From Actinomycetes bacterium (GTDB taxonomy: Bacteria; Actinomycetota; Thermoleophilia; BMS3ABIN01), in NCBI GenBank assembly GCA_021787475.1, contig JAJYLW010000007.1, forward strand, positions 38,304 to 102,303: 64,000 nucleotides of DNA, read 5' to 3'. The notes under the pieces are model-generated. The model worked only from the letters and a program-made list of their open reading frames with translations. It was not told where the DNA came from and made no database searches. A program made the position numbers and the translations under genes. Below are positions 23,351 to 31,762 of this stretch, in pieces (the first letter of the stretch is position 1; every line of letters starts with the position of its first letter).

Positions 23351-25180
23351 ATGTGCGGCATCGTTGCCTACGTAGGGCCGAGGTCCTGCACGAGCCTGCT
23401 CTATCAGGGGCTGCGGAAGCTGGAGTACCGCGGCTACGATTCCGCCGGCCTGTCCGTCTTGGTTGACGGGCAAATAGAGGTTGTTCGCGCCGTCGGCAAT
23501 ATGGACAGCCTTGAGCAGGAACTCAAAGGTAACGGCCACGCCGAGGCGCGGCTGGGGCTGGGACATACCCGCTGGGCCACCCACGGCCGCCCTTCGACGG
23601 AGAACGCTCACCCTCACTCCGATTGCAGCGGCAAAATTTCAATCGTCCTGAACGGCATTATCGAGAATTACGCCGGGCTCAGGAAGGAACTGGCCCGGCA
23701 AGGCCATCAGTTTGCCTCCGAGACGGACGCCGAGGTTGTCGCCCATCTGATCGAGAAGCACTACCACGGCGATCTGCTCGAAGCGGTGCGGCTGACTTAC
23801 GCTGACATCGCGGGCCACTTTGCTTTTTGCGCCATCCACAGCAGTCACCCCGAGATGATTGCCGGCGCCCGCAAGGAGTGCCCCCTGCTGATCGGGGTGG
23901 GCGATGGCGAGATTTTCGTCGCTTCCGCCATTCCGGCCTTCCTCTCCGAAACCCGGGACGTCGTTATCGTTGGCGATGAGGAGCTTTTCGTCGCCACGCC
24001 GGGGGACGTGCAGATCCTTGACCTGGAGAAAAAGCGGCTGGAGCGCGAGATCACACGGGTGAACTGGGACGTGGACGCGGCTGAAAAAGGCGGTTACGAG
24101 ACGTTCATGCGCAAGGAGATCTTCGAGCAGCCTGACGCCCTCGTCGACACGATTGCTGGCCGCCTGCCCGGCGGAGGGCAGGTCGTCCTCGAGGAAATGC
24201 TCATTCCTGATGAAGTGCTGGCCGGGATTGACAAGGTTTACATAGTTGCCTGCGGCACCTCATATCATGCCGGCATGGTCGGCAGGTACGTGCTGGAAAA
24301 CTGGGCACGCGTCGCCGTTGAACTTGATATTGCTTCCGAGTTTAGATACAGAGAGCCGGTGTTGTCGCCGGCGACGCTGGTGGTGGGGATATCGCAGTCG
24401 GGCGAGACCGCCGACACCCTCGCCGCCATGCGCCAGGCGCGCCGGATGGACGCCAGGGTGCTGGCCATAACCAACATCATGGGCAGCCAGGCCACCCGCG
24501 ATGCCAATGGCGTCATTTACACCCGCGCCGGACTCGAGATCGGCGTGGCCGCCACCAAGACTCACTTGGCCCAGATCGCCGCCATCCATTTGCTTGCCCT
24601 GAAGCTGGCGCAGGTAAAGGGCGCACTCGATGTGAATGAAATTGAGGGGATTGCGTCAGAACTGAAAGCGGTTCCGGCGCTGCTGAGGCAGTACCTGAAG
24701 AATGAATCCGCCGCCCATGAGATCGCCAAGCGTTATTATCAGCAGCCTTTCTTTCTCTATCTCGGCCGCGGCGTCGGCCTTCCGGTCTGCCTGGAGGGCG
24801 CCCTCAAGCTAAAGGAAATCTCATATATCCCTACCGAGGCCTACGCCGCCGGCGAAATGAAGCACGGCCCCATCGCCCTGCTCGACAAGGGCTCGCCGGT
24901 AGTGGTGGTGGCCACCGACGGCCACGTCTATGAAAAAGTCGTCTCCAACATCGAGGAGGTGCGGGCGCGCGATGCCGCCGTAATTGCAGTCGCGACCGAA
25001 GGAAATGAAGGCATCAGGGCTTACAGCGACGATGTGATGTATGTGCCGGCGACATCGGAGATGCTGTCGCCGCTGGTGTCGGTCGTTCCCCTCCAGCTTC
25101 TCGCCTATCATATTGCCCAGCTCAAAGGGTGCAATGTCGACCAGCCGCGCAACCTTGCCAAGACAGTCACCGTGGAATAA
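23351..25180 (+). CDS. glmS: glutamine-fructose-6-phosphate aminotransferase
   Basis: A 609-residue enzyme making glucosamine-6-phosphate from fructose-6-phosphate and glutamine. The mature N-terminus is 'MCGIVAYVG', with Cys2 as the glutaminase nucleophile, so the start must be 23351, not 23240. 'HTRWATHGRPS' and 'LNGIIENY' belong to the glutaminase domain; two SIS sugar-isomerase domains follow ('ACGTSYHAG', 'ISQSGETADT', 'EGALKLKEISYI'). The C-terminus 'DQPRNLAKTVTVE' is the universal GlmS ending. No glmS ribozyme is visible upstream. Confidence 0.97.
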   Translation: MCGIVAYVGPRSCTSLLYQGLRKLEYRGYDSAGLSVLVDGQIEVVRAVGNMDSLEQELKGNGHAEARLGLGHTRWATHGRPSTENAHPHSDCSGKISIVLNGIIENYAGLRKELARQGHQFASETDAEVVAHLIEKHYHGDLLEAVRLTYADIAGHFAFCAIHSSHPEMIAGARKECPLLIGVGDGEIFVASAIPAFLSETRDVVIVGDEELFVATPGDVQILDLEKKRLEREITRVNWDVDAAEKGGYETFMRKEIFEQPDALVDTIAGRLPGGGQVVLEEMLIPDEVLAGIDKVYIVACGTSYHAGMVGRYVLENWARVAVELDIASEFRYREPVLSPATLVVGISQSGETADTLAAMRQARRMDARVLAITNIMGSQATRDANGVIYTRAGLEIGVAATKTHLAQIAAIHLLALKLAQVKGALDVNEIEGIASELKAVPALLRQYLKNESAAHEIAKRYYQQPFFLYLGRGVGLPVCLEGALKLKEISYIPTEAYAAGEMKHGPIALLDKGSPVVVVATDGHVYEKVVSNIEEVRARDAAVIAVATEGNEGIRAYSDDVMYVPATSEMLSPLVSVVPLQLLAYHIAQLKGCNVDQPRNLAKTVTVE

Positions 25181-25188
25181 CAGATTTT

Positions 25189-25211
25189 GGATGCTGGATT
25201 CTGGATGCGGG
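25189..25211. repeat. heptanucleotide tract (GGATGCT type)
   Basis: 'TGGATGCTGGATTCTGGATG' just after glmS: three 7-base units. Confidence 0.55.
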
Positions 25212-25240
25212 GAAAAATCTTAAACACAAATGATTGGCAC

Positions 25241-25270
25241 TTGACAATAGGTTAATAATCGGCGTAATTT
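25241..25270 (+). promoter_or_regulatory. possible acpS promoter
   Basis: TTGACA (25241-25246), 18 bases, TAATTT (25265-25270), 22 bases before the acpS ATG. A good -35 with a fair -10. Confidence 0.45.
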
Positions 25271-25291
25271 CGGGACTCGGAACTATAAACT

Positions 25292-25732
25292 ATGTTTGTG
25301 GGCGTTGACATAATCGAAAATGAGCGCATGGCAAAAGCGATGGCGCGGCGGCCGCGTCTGCTTGATCGCGTGTTCACGCGGCAGGAGCGCGAATACTGTC
25401 TGTCGAAAGCCAATCCGGCGCGCCACTTCGCGGCCCGCTTTGCCGCCAAGGAGGCGGTCGGAAAAGCGTTGGGCCGGGGCGTTCCCTCCTGGCAGGAGAT
25501 TGAAGTGACAAGCTCCGCCGGCGGCAGGCCGCAGGTGCGCATCAGCGGCGGCGCCGAGGCGGCAGCGCTGGCTGCCGGAACGGGCACAATTTCGCTTTCT
25601 ATCAGTCACACCGATTTTGCCAGCATCGCAGTGGCCGTGATAAACCGAATAGCGGACGCCGGACGCTGGACGCAGGATCCTGGATTAAACCAAAAACCAA
25701 AACCAAACCCAAAAATCAAACCTAAAAACTGA
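25292..25732 (+). CDS. acpS: holo-[acyl-carrier-protein] synthase
   Basis: A 146-residue group I phosphopantetheinyl transferase that loads 4'-phosphopantetheine onto acyl carrier protein. 'GVDIIENERM' holds the metal-binding Asp, and 'ARFAAKEAVGKALG' the Glu and Lys of the active site. The core ends near residue 120 ('FASIAVAVIN'); the last 25 residues ('DAGRWTQDPGLNQKPKPNP...') come from heptanucleotide repeat DNA that has been captured into the frame and are probably disordered. The upstream DNA also has the 'GGGACTCGGAACT' word seen before other genes. Confidence 0.92.
   Translation: MFVGVDIIENERMAKAMARRPRLLDRVFTRQEREYCLSKANPARHFAARFAAKEAVGKALGRGVPSWQEIEVTSSAGGRPQVRISGGAEAAALAAGTGTISLSISHTDFASIAVAVINRIADAGRWTQDPGLNQKPKPNPKIKPKN
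25652..25727. repeat. two heptanucleotide tracts at the acpS 3' end
   Basis: 'GGACGCCGGACGCTGGACGC' (7-base unit GGACGCT) then 'CCAAAAACCAAAACCAAACC' (unit near CAAAACC). They overlap the final codons of acpS. Confidence 0.65.
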
Positions 25733-25733
25733 C

Positions 25734-25761
25734 TTGACAGACAGAAAATAATCGCTATATT
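25734..25761 (+). promoter_or_regulatory. promoter of the nnr gene
   Basis: TTGACA (25734-25739), 16 bases, TATATT (25756-25761). The ATG of the epimerase/dehydratase gene follows at 25793 with CGGGAGG upstream. Confidence 0.65.
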
Positions 25762-25792
25762 TTTCGGGAAATAGGAAACAGTCGGGAGGCAA

Positions 25793-27391
25793 ATGGGCGG
25801 CCAGGGCAAAACACGAGAAGTAAAAGGCGGAGCGGGACTTTCCGATTTCCCTCCCCTGTTTACCGCCGCCCAGATGCGCCGCGCCGACAGCGCCGCCATC
25901 AAGGGGCTCGGCATCCCCGGCCTTGTCCTGATGGAGCGCGCTGGCATGGCCGTGGCCGAGTACCTGCTGGAAAACTATTGTGAAGATCACTGTTTTGTGG
26001 TCATTGCCGGCAAGGGCAACAACGGCGGCGACGGCTTCGTCTGCGCCAGGCACCTGCATCAGGCCGGCGCCGGTGTCCGTGTCCTGGCGGCGGCGCCCGC
26101 CTCCCAGTACGACGGCGACGCCCTCGTCAACCTGAAGATCCTTGGCAGGCTGGGCGTAAAGGTTGACCATGCGCCGGCGGCTGCGACGCTCAGGCGGGCG
26201 CTGGCAACCGATTGCGTTGCCGTGGACGCCATTTTCGGAACGGGCTTCGCCGGCGAGCCGCGCGGCAAGTCGGCTGAATTTATCCGGGTGGCGTCGGAAA
26301 TGGCCGAGCGTCACGGCATCCCGGTGGTGGCCGTGGATATCGCCTCCGGCGTGGACGCATCCAGCGGCGAGGCAGCCGCCTGTCTGCCGGCTGACGCCAC
26401 GGTCACTTTCCATACGCCCAAGGTTGGCCACTTTGTCGCACCGGGGGGGTATTTCTCCGGCGACCTCATCCTGGCGGATATTGGCATTCCGGCCGAATGT
26501 GACGCGCCGGGTGATCATTTTCTTGCCGATCCCGGTCCGCTGGCGGGGCTGATGCCGGCAAAAATGCAGTTTGACCACAAGTTCAGCGCTGGCAGGGTGC
26601 TGGTTGCCGGAGGATCCGCTGGGCTGACCGGCGCCGCCTGCATGGCTTCGGAGGCGGCCCTGAGGGCCGGGGCGGGCGTTGTCACCGCCGCCGTGCCCGC
26701 CAGCCTCAATCCGGTTTTTGAGCAAAACCTGCTCGAGGTGATGACGATGCCGCTGGAGGACGGAGGCGCGGGGCGCCTTCCGGAGAGCTGTCTTGATGAT
26801 CTCCTGGAAGCGGCCCGCTCGTTTGACTGCGCGGCTGTTGGCCCGGGAATGGGTCGGTCGCAGGAAGCCGCCGCGTTGGCGCGCGGTTTTCTGCCGCGGG
26901 CAGAAGTTCCGCTGGTGATCGACGCGGATGCGCTTAACGCGATTGCCGGCAGACTGTCGCTGCTTAAAAGCCGCACCGCCGCCACCGTGCTGACTCCCCA
27001 TGCCGGCGAACTGGGACGGCTGCTGGGGGTTGCGGCAACCGAGGTTGCGGCCCGCCGCCTGGCGCATGCGCGCGTGGCGGCAAAAAAATCGGGAGCAGTG
27101 GTCGTGCTCAAGGGCAGCGGTACGATTATTACGGATGGCAGGTCAACTTTTATAAATCCGACCGGCAACCCCGGCCTGGCCACCGCTGGCGCGGGCGATG
27201 TCCTGACCGGGCTGATTGCCGCCCTGCTGGCCAAGGGGATGGAGCCGTTGCTTGCCGCCGCAGCGGGCGTTTACCTGCACGGTGCCGCCGCCGACCTGGC
27301 CGCCGAGGACCTGGAGCAGAACAACCTGATCTCGTCCGACCTGATAGACTATTTGCCGCTGGCGTTCGCGGACTTGTACCGGGAAGAATAA
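25793..27391 (+). CDS. nnr: bifunctional NAD(P)H-hydrate epimerase/dehydratase
   Basis: A 532-residue repair enzyme for hydrated NAD(P)H. The N-terminal YjeF_N domain epimerises R/S-NADHX ('VIAGKGNNGGDGFVCARHL', 'VDAIFGTGFAG', 'VDIASGVDASSG'). The C-terminal ribokinase-like domain dehydrates S-NADHX using ADP or ATP ('VGPGMGRSQE', 'LTPHAGELGRLLG', 'GNPGLATAGAGDVLTGLIAALL'). Length and domain order are normal. It begins an apparent run nnr-CBS-alr-cca with short spacings. Confidence 0.95.
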   Translation: MGGQGKTREVKGGAGLSDFPPLFTAAQMRRADSAAIKGLGIPGLVLMERAGMAVAEYLLENYCEDHCFVVIAGKGNNGGDGFVCARHLHQAGAGVRVLAAAPASQYDGDALVNLKILGRLGVKVDHAPAAATLRRALATDCVAVDAIFGTGFAGEPRGKSAEFIRVASEMAERHGIPVVAVDIASGVDASSGEAAACLPADATVTFHTPKVGHFVAPGGYFSGDLILADIGIPAECDAPGDHFLADPGPLAGLMPAKMQFDHKFSAGRVLVAGGSAGLTGAACMASEAALRAGAGVVTAAVPASLNPVFEQNLLEVMTMPLEDGGAGRLPESCLDDLLEAARSFDCAAVGPGMGRSQEAAALARGFLPRAEVPLVIDADALNAIAGRLSLLKSRTAATVLTPHAGELGRLLGVAATEVAARRLAHARVAAKKSGAVVVLKGSGTIITDGRSTFINPTGNPGLATAGAGDVLTGLIAALLAKGMEPLLAAAAGVYLHGAAADLAAEDLEQNNLISSDLIDYLPLAFADLYREE

Positions 27392-27411
27392 TTGGAAATT
27401 GGCACAAAGGA

Positions 27412-27894
27412 ATGGACATGGCGAAGAACCCGGACGTAACTGAGCCGACCGCGGCTGACATCATGACCGCCGACGTCATTATCATCAGCGCCGACGCGAC
27501 CATCGACGAGCTGGCCAAACTGATGGCAAAACACAGGATCAGCGGCATTCCGGTTACCGATGAGCAGAACCGGGTGGTGGGCATGGTGACTGAGGGAGAC
27601 GTGGTCGAGCTCGACGCCGACGTTCATTTCCCCCATTCCATCAGCCTCTTTGACAGCGTCATCTTCCTGGGCAGCATGAAAAAGTTTGAGGACCGGCTCC
27701 GCCATGTTGTCGCCGCCACAGTTCGCGACATTATGAGCACAGATGTGATTTCTGTCAGCAAAGACGCGACGCTACGCCAGATCGCGACGCTGATGGCCGA
27801 CAAGCAGGTGAACCGGCTGCCAGTAATTGATGGCGGCAGGCTGGTTGGAATCGTCACCCGCGCCGACGTCGTTCGGGCCATGGCCCGGTCCTGA
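27412..27894 (+). CDS. tandem CBS domain protein
   Basis: A 160-residue protein made of two CBS modules (about residues 15-70 and 98-155): 'ADIMTADVIIISADATIDEL', 'ISGIPVTDEQNRVVGMVTEGD' and 'VRDIMSTDVISVSKDATL', 'VNRLPVIDGGRLVGIVTRAD'. Such stand-alone pairs usually bind adenine nucleotides and regulate a partner. It lies 20 bases after nnr and 2 bases before alr, so it is in the same operon; the partner is not evident. Confidence 0.9.
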   Translation: MDMAKNPDVTEPTAADIMTADVIIISADATIDELAKLMAKHRISGIPVTDEQNRVVGMVTEGDVVELDADVHFPHSISLFDSVIFLGSMKKFEDRLRHVVAATVRDIMSTDVISVSKDATLRQIATLMADKQVNRLPVIDGGRLVGIVTRADVVRAMARS

Positions 27895-27896
27895 TC

Positions 27897-29009
27897 ATGC
27901 CGCGGGCGCTGGCGACCGTTGATCTGGGCGCGGTGCGTGGCAACGTTGGCATGCTGCTCGGCATGCTCAGCCCCGGCACCGGCCTGATGGCGGTCGTCAA
28001 GGCGGACGGCTACGGACATGGTGCCGTCCCGGTGGCCCGGGCCAGCCTGGCAGCGGGTGCTGAATCATTGGGAGTAGCGACGGCTGCGGAAGCAGCCGCG
28101 CTGAGAGAGGCCGGCCTTGACTGTCCCGTTCTCGTCATGGGGCCGCTGACCGCTGCCGAGGCCGGTGAGGCCATCGGCGCCGGCGCCGAGATCGTAGTCT
28201 GGTCAACATCATTTTTAAGAATGATGATCAAAGAGGCGCGCCGTCAGGACCGGCGCGTGCGCGTACATGTGAAGCTGGACACGGGCATGCGCCGCCTCGG
28301 GCTTTATCCGCGCGGCCTGGCCGTCTTTCTAGACGAGCTGGCGGCGCAGCCGGAGGTGGAACTCGCCGGCGTAATGACTCATTTTGCCACTGCCGACGAG
28401 GAAGACGGCGACTTCTTCGACTTTCAGCTGCGCGCCTTTGACGAGGCGGTGCAGGCGGCGCTGCTGCGCGCCCACGCACCGCTCCGTTTTCACTGCGCCA
28501 ACAGCGCCGCCGCCATCCGCTATCCGCAGTCGCATTTTGATTTTGTCCGCGCCGGCATAGCCATTTACGGCATGTCGCCTTTCCAGTCCGACCCCGCCTC
28601 TGATCACCTGCAGCCGTCGCTGTCCTTGACCTCATATGTGGCCGATGTCAAACGGCTCACGGAAGGGGACAGCGTTGGCTACGGCCGCACCTGGACGGCG
28701 CCGGATAACAATTATATCGCCGCCGTCCCGATCGGATACGCCGACGGCGTCAGCCGGCTGCTCTCAAACAAGGGACGGGTGCTCATCGGCGGCGGCTCCT
28801 TCCCGATTGTCGGCCGCATATCGATGGACCAGATCACGGTTGACCTGGGACCGGCGCCGCTGGCTGGGCCCGGCGATGAAGTCGTTCTCATCGGCCGCCA
28901 GGGCGGGGAACTGGTCACCGCCGAGGAGGTGGCACGCCTCGAGGGGACCATCAACTATGAAGTCGCCTGCGCCATCTCAACGCGGGTTGAGAGAAGGTAC
29001 ACCGGATAG
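27897..29009 (+). CDS. alr: alanine racemase
   Basis: A 370-residue PLP enzyme interconverting L- and D-alanine for peptidoglycan. 'VVKADGYGHGA' contains the PLP lysine; 'KLDTGMRRLGL' and 'GYGRTW' are active-site segments, and 'GRISMDQITVDLG' is a C-terminal domain landmark near the catalytic Tyr/Met loop. It starts 2 bases after the CBS gene. Confidence 0.96.
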   Translation: MPRALATVDLGAVRGNVGMLLGMLSPGTGLMAVVKADGYGHGAVPVARASLAAGAESLGVATAAEAAALREAGLDCPVLVMGPLTAAEAGEAIGAGAEIVVWSTSFLRMMIKEARRQDRRVRVHVKLDTGMRRLGLYPRGLAVFLDELAAQPEVELAGVMTHFATADEEDGDFFDFQLRAFDEAVQAALLRAHAPLRFHCANSAAAIRYPQSHFDFVRAGIAIYGMSPFQSDPASDHLQPSLSLTSYVADVKRLTEGDSVGYGRTWTAPDNNYIAAVPIGYADGVSRLLSNKGRVLIGGGSFPIVGRISMDQITVDLGPAPLAGPGDEVVLIGRQGGELVTAEEVARLEGTINYEVACAISTRVERRYTG

Positions 29010-29032
29010 AAATCGGGCCGGGGACAGCGGCT

Positions 29033-30475
29033 GTGGCGGCGGTGCGGTCCTTTCTTAAGGAAGAGGGCCGGCGCGCCTGGCTGGTGGGGGGCACGGTCCG
29101 CGACCTGCTGCTTGGTCTCGATCCCCTCGATGTCGATCTTGCCGTTACAGGCGACCCCCGCGAGCTGGCCCGGCGTTTTGCCGACGCCACCGGCGGCAGC
29201 TTCTTTATCCTGTCGGAGAAGTTCAAGGCCTGCCGTGTCGCCTGCTCGTCGGCGGCGCGGGAGGAGCATGACGGCGGCGTCAAGGGAGCGCCACCCTGCC
29301 CCGGTAATACCTGGGATTTCGTCGCCCTGCGCGGAGATTCGATTGATGCGGATCTGCGCGCCCGCGATTTTACCGTAAACGCGATGGCGGTGGAGCTGCC
29401 CGGCGGCGAGGAAGTGATCGACCCGCTTGGCGGCCGCGCCGATCTGGCTTCCCGGCGCCTTAAGGCGGCGAGCAGCGGCGCCTTCGATGACGATCCCCTC
29501 AGGTTGTTAAGGGCGGTGCGGCTGGAGCGGGAGGCGGGCCTGAGGGCCGGCCGGGAGACCGAAAAGCTGATCCGCAGCCGCGCCGGCCTGGCGGCCCGGC
29601 CGGCTCCGGAGCGCATCTTTGCCGAGCTGGTCCGCCTGCTTCAGGCTCCCGGACCTGCGGACGGCATCCGCCGCCTTGACGGTCTGGGCTTGCTGGAGCC
29701 GCTGCTGCCAGAGATTTACGCCCTCAAGGGCGTCCGGCAGAATGAATACCATCACCTGGATGTCTACAATCATACCTTGGCCAACATGACGGCGCTTGAC
29801 CGCATCGTCAGGGGGCCCGCCTCTTTCTTCCCCGGTCAGGCGGAGGAGATAATCAGGCGCCGGAAAAATACATTTGGCGGCGTGAGTTGGCGCTCGCTGA
29901 TGATGTCCGCCTCGCTGACGCATGATATCGCCAAGCCATTTTGCCGGTCCGCCGGTGATGATGGCCAGGTCCGTTTCCTCGGGCACGACCGCGAGGGCGG
30001 CGGCATGGCCGCCGCGTTGCTGTGCCGCCTGAAAGCGCCGGGAGAGTTCGTGCGGGCGGTGTCATTCCTGGTCCGCCGGCACATGCGTTTTGAAGGCCTG
30101 CTCCAGCAGCAGCCGCCCAGCGCCAGGGCGCGCCTGCGCTATCTCAGGGCAACCGCGCCGCTTGCACCCGAGCTTATCATGCTGTCTGTGTCCGACAGGC
30201 TGTCGGTCCGTGGCCGGCTTGTTTCAAGGGAAGATATTGAGTTGCACCTGAAGCTGGCGCGCGAGATGATGGAGATGTGCTTTGCCCCGGAGTCGGCTCC
30301 CCCGCCCAGACTGGTGCGGGGGGATGATTTGATCAGGGAGCTGTCGCTTGAGCCGGGCCCGGTGATTGGCAAGCTGCTTGACCGGATCGAGGAAGAGCAG
30401 CAACTGGGGCATGTGACAACAAGATGGCAGGCGCTTGCGGCCGCTGCCAGGATGTTGGGCGAGGAGGGGAAATGA
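29033..30475 (+). CDS. cca: CCA-adding/poly(A) polymerase-family nucleotidyltransferase with HD domain
   Basis: A 480-residue class II tRNA nucleotidyltransferase-like enzyme. 'LVGGTVRDLLLG' and 'LDPLDVDLAVTGD' carry the catalytic carboxylates; 'RDFTVNAMAVEL' and 'DDPLRLLRAVRLE' are the nucleotide-binding core. An HD-type domain follows ('HTLANMTALDRIV', 'LTHDIAKPF'). The start is a GTG shortly after alr. tRNA-Leu in this window already has an encoded CCA, so the enzyme may mainly repair ends. The stop overlaps the next small ORF (ATGA). Confidence 0.9.
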   Translation: MAAVRSFLKEEGRRAWLVGGTVRDLLLGLDPLDVDLAVTGDPRELARRFADATGGSFFILSEKFKACRVACSSAAREEHDGGVKGAPPCPGNTWDFVALRGDSIDADLRARDFTVNAMAVELPGGEEVIDPLGGRADLASRRLKAASSGAFDDDPLRLLRAVRLEREAGLRAGRETEKLIRSRAGLAARPAPERIFAELVRLLQAPGPADGIRRLDGLGLLEPLLPEIYALKGVRQNEYHHLDVYNHTLANMTALDRIVRGPASFFPGQAEEIIRRRKNTFGGVSWRSLMMSASLTHDIAKPFCRSAGDDGQVRFLGHDREGGGMAAALLCRLKAPGEFVRAVSFLVRRHMRFEGLLQQQPPSARARLRYLRATAPLAPELIMLSVSDRLSVRGRLVSREDIELHLKLAREMMEMCFAPESAPPPRLVRGDDLIRELSLEPGPVIGKLLDRIEEEQQLGHVTTRWQALAAAARMLGEEGK

Positions 30476-30723
30476 GCAAGGCGGCCCGGGAAAAATACGC
30501 CGTCACTATAATTCCCGCCGGCAGGGATGACCGGGTGGCGCGAATTACGGACCGGAGTGGAAATGACATCAAGCTGGTGTTCTGCCGGCGGACGCTCGCG
30601 GGCGCGCACGGGATGGAGCTCGACGAAGTGATCAAGCATGACCTTGAAACGATGAGCGCCGCCGATTTTGCCAGGAAGTACGGGCTGCCGGAGGACCGGC
30701 CGGGGAAAGATGTTCACACCTAG
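30472..30723 (+). CDS. 83-residue protein, unknown function
   Basis: A small soluble protein starting 'MSKAAREKYAVTIIPAGRDD'. The ATG at 30472 overlaps the cca stop (ATGA) and has GAGGGG upstream, so the ORF-track start at 30424 is not used. It overlaps the following ABC ATPase start by 14 bases. Mixed alpha/beta composition, no motif recognised. Tight coupling on both sides supports a real gene. Confidence 0.6.
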   Translation: MSKAAREKYAVTIIPAGRDDRVARITDRSGNDIKLVFCRRTLAGAHGMELDEVIKHDLETMSAADFARKYGLPEDRPGKDVHT

Positions 30724-31609
30724 TGACGATCTCTCGCCGGGCGAGTCCGCCGCTTCGGCGATCGTCATTGACGGCCTTTACAAGGCTTACGGCTCGGTCA
30801 GCGCCCTGTCCGGCGCTACGCTTGCTGTTGACGCCGGTGAGATATTTGGTCTGGTTGGCCCCAACGGCGCCGGCAAGACGACACTGATCAAGGCGATTTG
30901 CGGCGTCCTCAAGCCTGATCGGGGCGCAGTCCGGGTGCTGGGGCTTGACTCCGGCCGCGACCGCCACGCCGTCCGCCGCCGCCTGGGTTACATGCCGCAG
31001 GAGCCGGCCCTTTACGAGGATCTCAGCCCCCGGGAGAACCTTGCTTTTTTTGGCAGCGGCTACGGGGCCGCCGGCCTGGAGCAGCGCATCCGCGACTCGC
31101 TGGAGTTTGTCGGGCTTTGGGAGCGGCGCGACGATCCCCTCCACACCTTTTCCGGCGGCATGCGCCAGCGCGCCTCGCTTGCCTGCTCCCTGCTGCGCGA
31201 CCCGGAGCTTCTCATCCTCGATGAGCCCACCGCCGGCGTCGATCCCACGCTCAAGGCAGCTTTCTGGGAGCATTTCCAGGGGTTGAAGCAGCGCGGCGTC
31301 ACCATTTTTCTGACCACCAACATGATGGATGAGGCCGTCCGCTGCGACCGCGTCACCGTCATCCAGGGCGGCCGCATCCTGGTAACGGAAACGCCGGACG
31401 CCATCCGCGCCCGGGGCAGGACCAGGGTGAGGCTGGAGCTGGCCGGCGGCGTCATCCGGGAAGCCGAGATTGGCCGCTACGAGGAGGAGTTGCCGCGCCT
31501 GCTGACGGACTACGGCTTAAGCGGCGAGGTCCGGCGGATCAGCATTCACCGGCCAAGCCTGGAAGATGTGATCCTGTCGATGATCGAAAACCGAAATCCG
31601 GATGGTTGA
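30710..31609 (+). CDS. ABC transporter ATP-binding protein
   Basis: A 299-residue ABC-2-type exporter ATPase. Walker A 'GPNGAGKTT', Q-loop 'YMPQEPALYEDLS', signature 'FSGGMRQRASL', Walker B 'LLILDEPTAGVDP' and the H-loop region are all intact. A C-terminal extension of about 70 residues is like that of drug or lipid exporters (DrrA/CcmA type). The start is ATG 30710 ('MFTPSDD'). The matching permease follows after about 150 bases. Confidence 0.92.
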   Translation: MFTPSDDLSPGESAASAIVIDGLYKAYGSVSALSGATLAVDAGEIFGLVGPNGAGKTTLIKAICGVLKPDRGAVRVLGLDSGRDRHAVRRRLGYMPQEPALYEDLSPRENLAFFGSGYGAAGLEQRIRDSLEFVGLWERRDDPLHTFSGGMRQRASLACSLLRDPELLILDEPTAGVDPTLKAAFWEHFQGLKQRGVTIFLTTNMMDEAVRCDRVTVIQGGRILVTETPDAIRARGRTRVRLELAGGVIREAEIGRYEEELPRLLTDYGLSGEVRRISIHRPSLEDVILSMIENRNPDG

Positions 31610-31700
31610 TGGTGGAGGGTGGATAAAACCGAGTACGTTTCAAGTTTAACGTTTCACCTTTAATGCGGGGAAGATTCCAAGTGAAATGTTAAACGAAAGA
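31600..31700. repeat. heptanucleotide words and inverted repeat between ABC genes
   Basis: 'GGATGGTTGATGGTGGAGGG' is followed by 'GTTTAACGTTTCAC' and, 27 bases on, its near-perfect inverse 'GTGAAATGTTAAAC' (13 of 14). The same GTTTCAC/GTTTAACG words recur at about 40568-40620. Confidence 0.55.
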
Positions 31701-31762
31701 AAAGTTATCTAGAAGACAGGTTATAATGTCAAAACGATCGAGTGGCAGAAGGATGGGCCGTC

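Noticed and set aside
25652-25727. CRISPR array
   Set aside because: Units are 7 bases and degenerate, without spacers; no cas genes in the window.
25685-27067. 460-residue minus-strand ORF over nnr
   Set aside because: Complete shadow of a well-identified gene; no family features.
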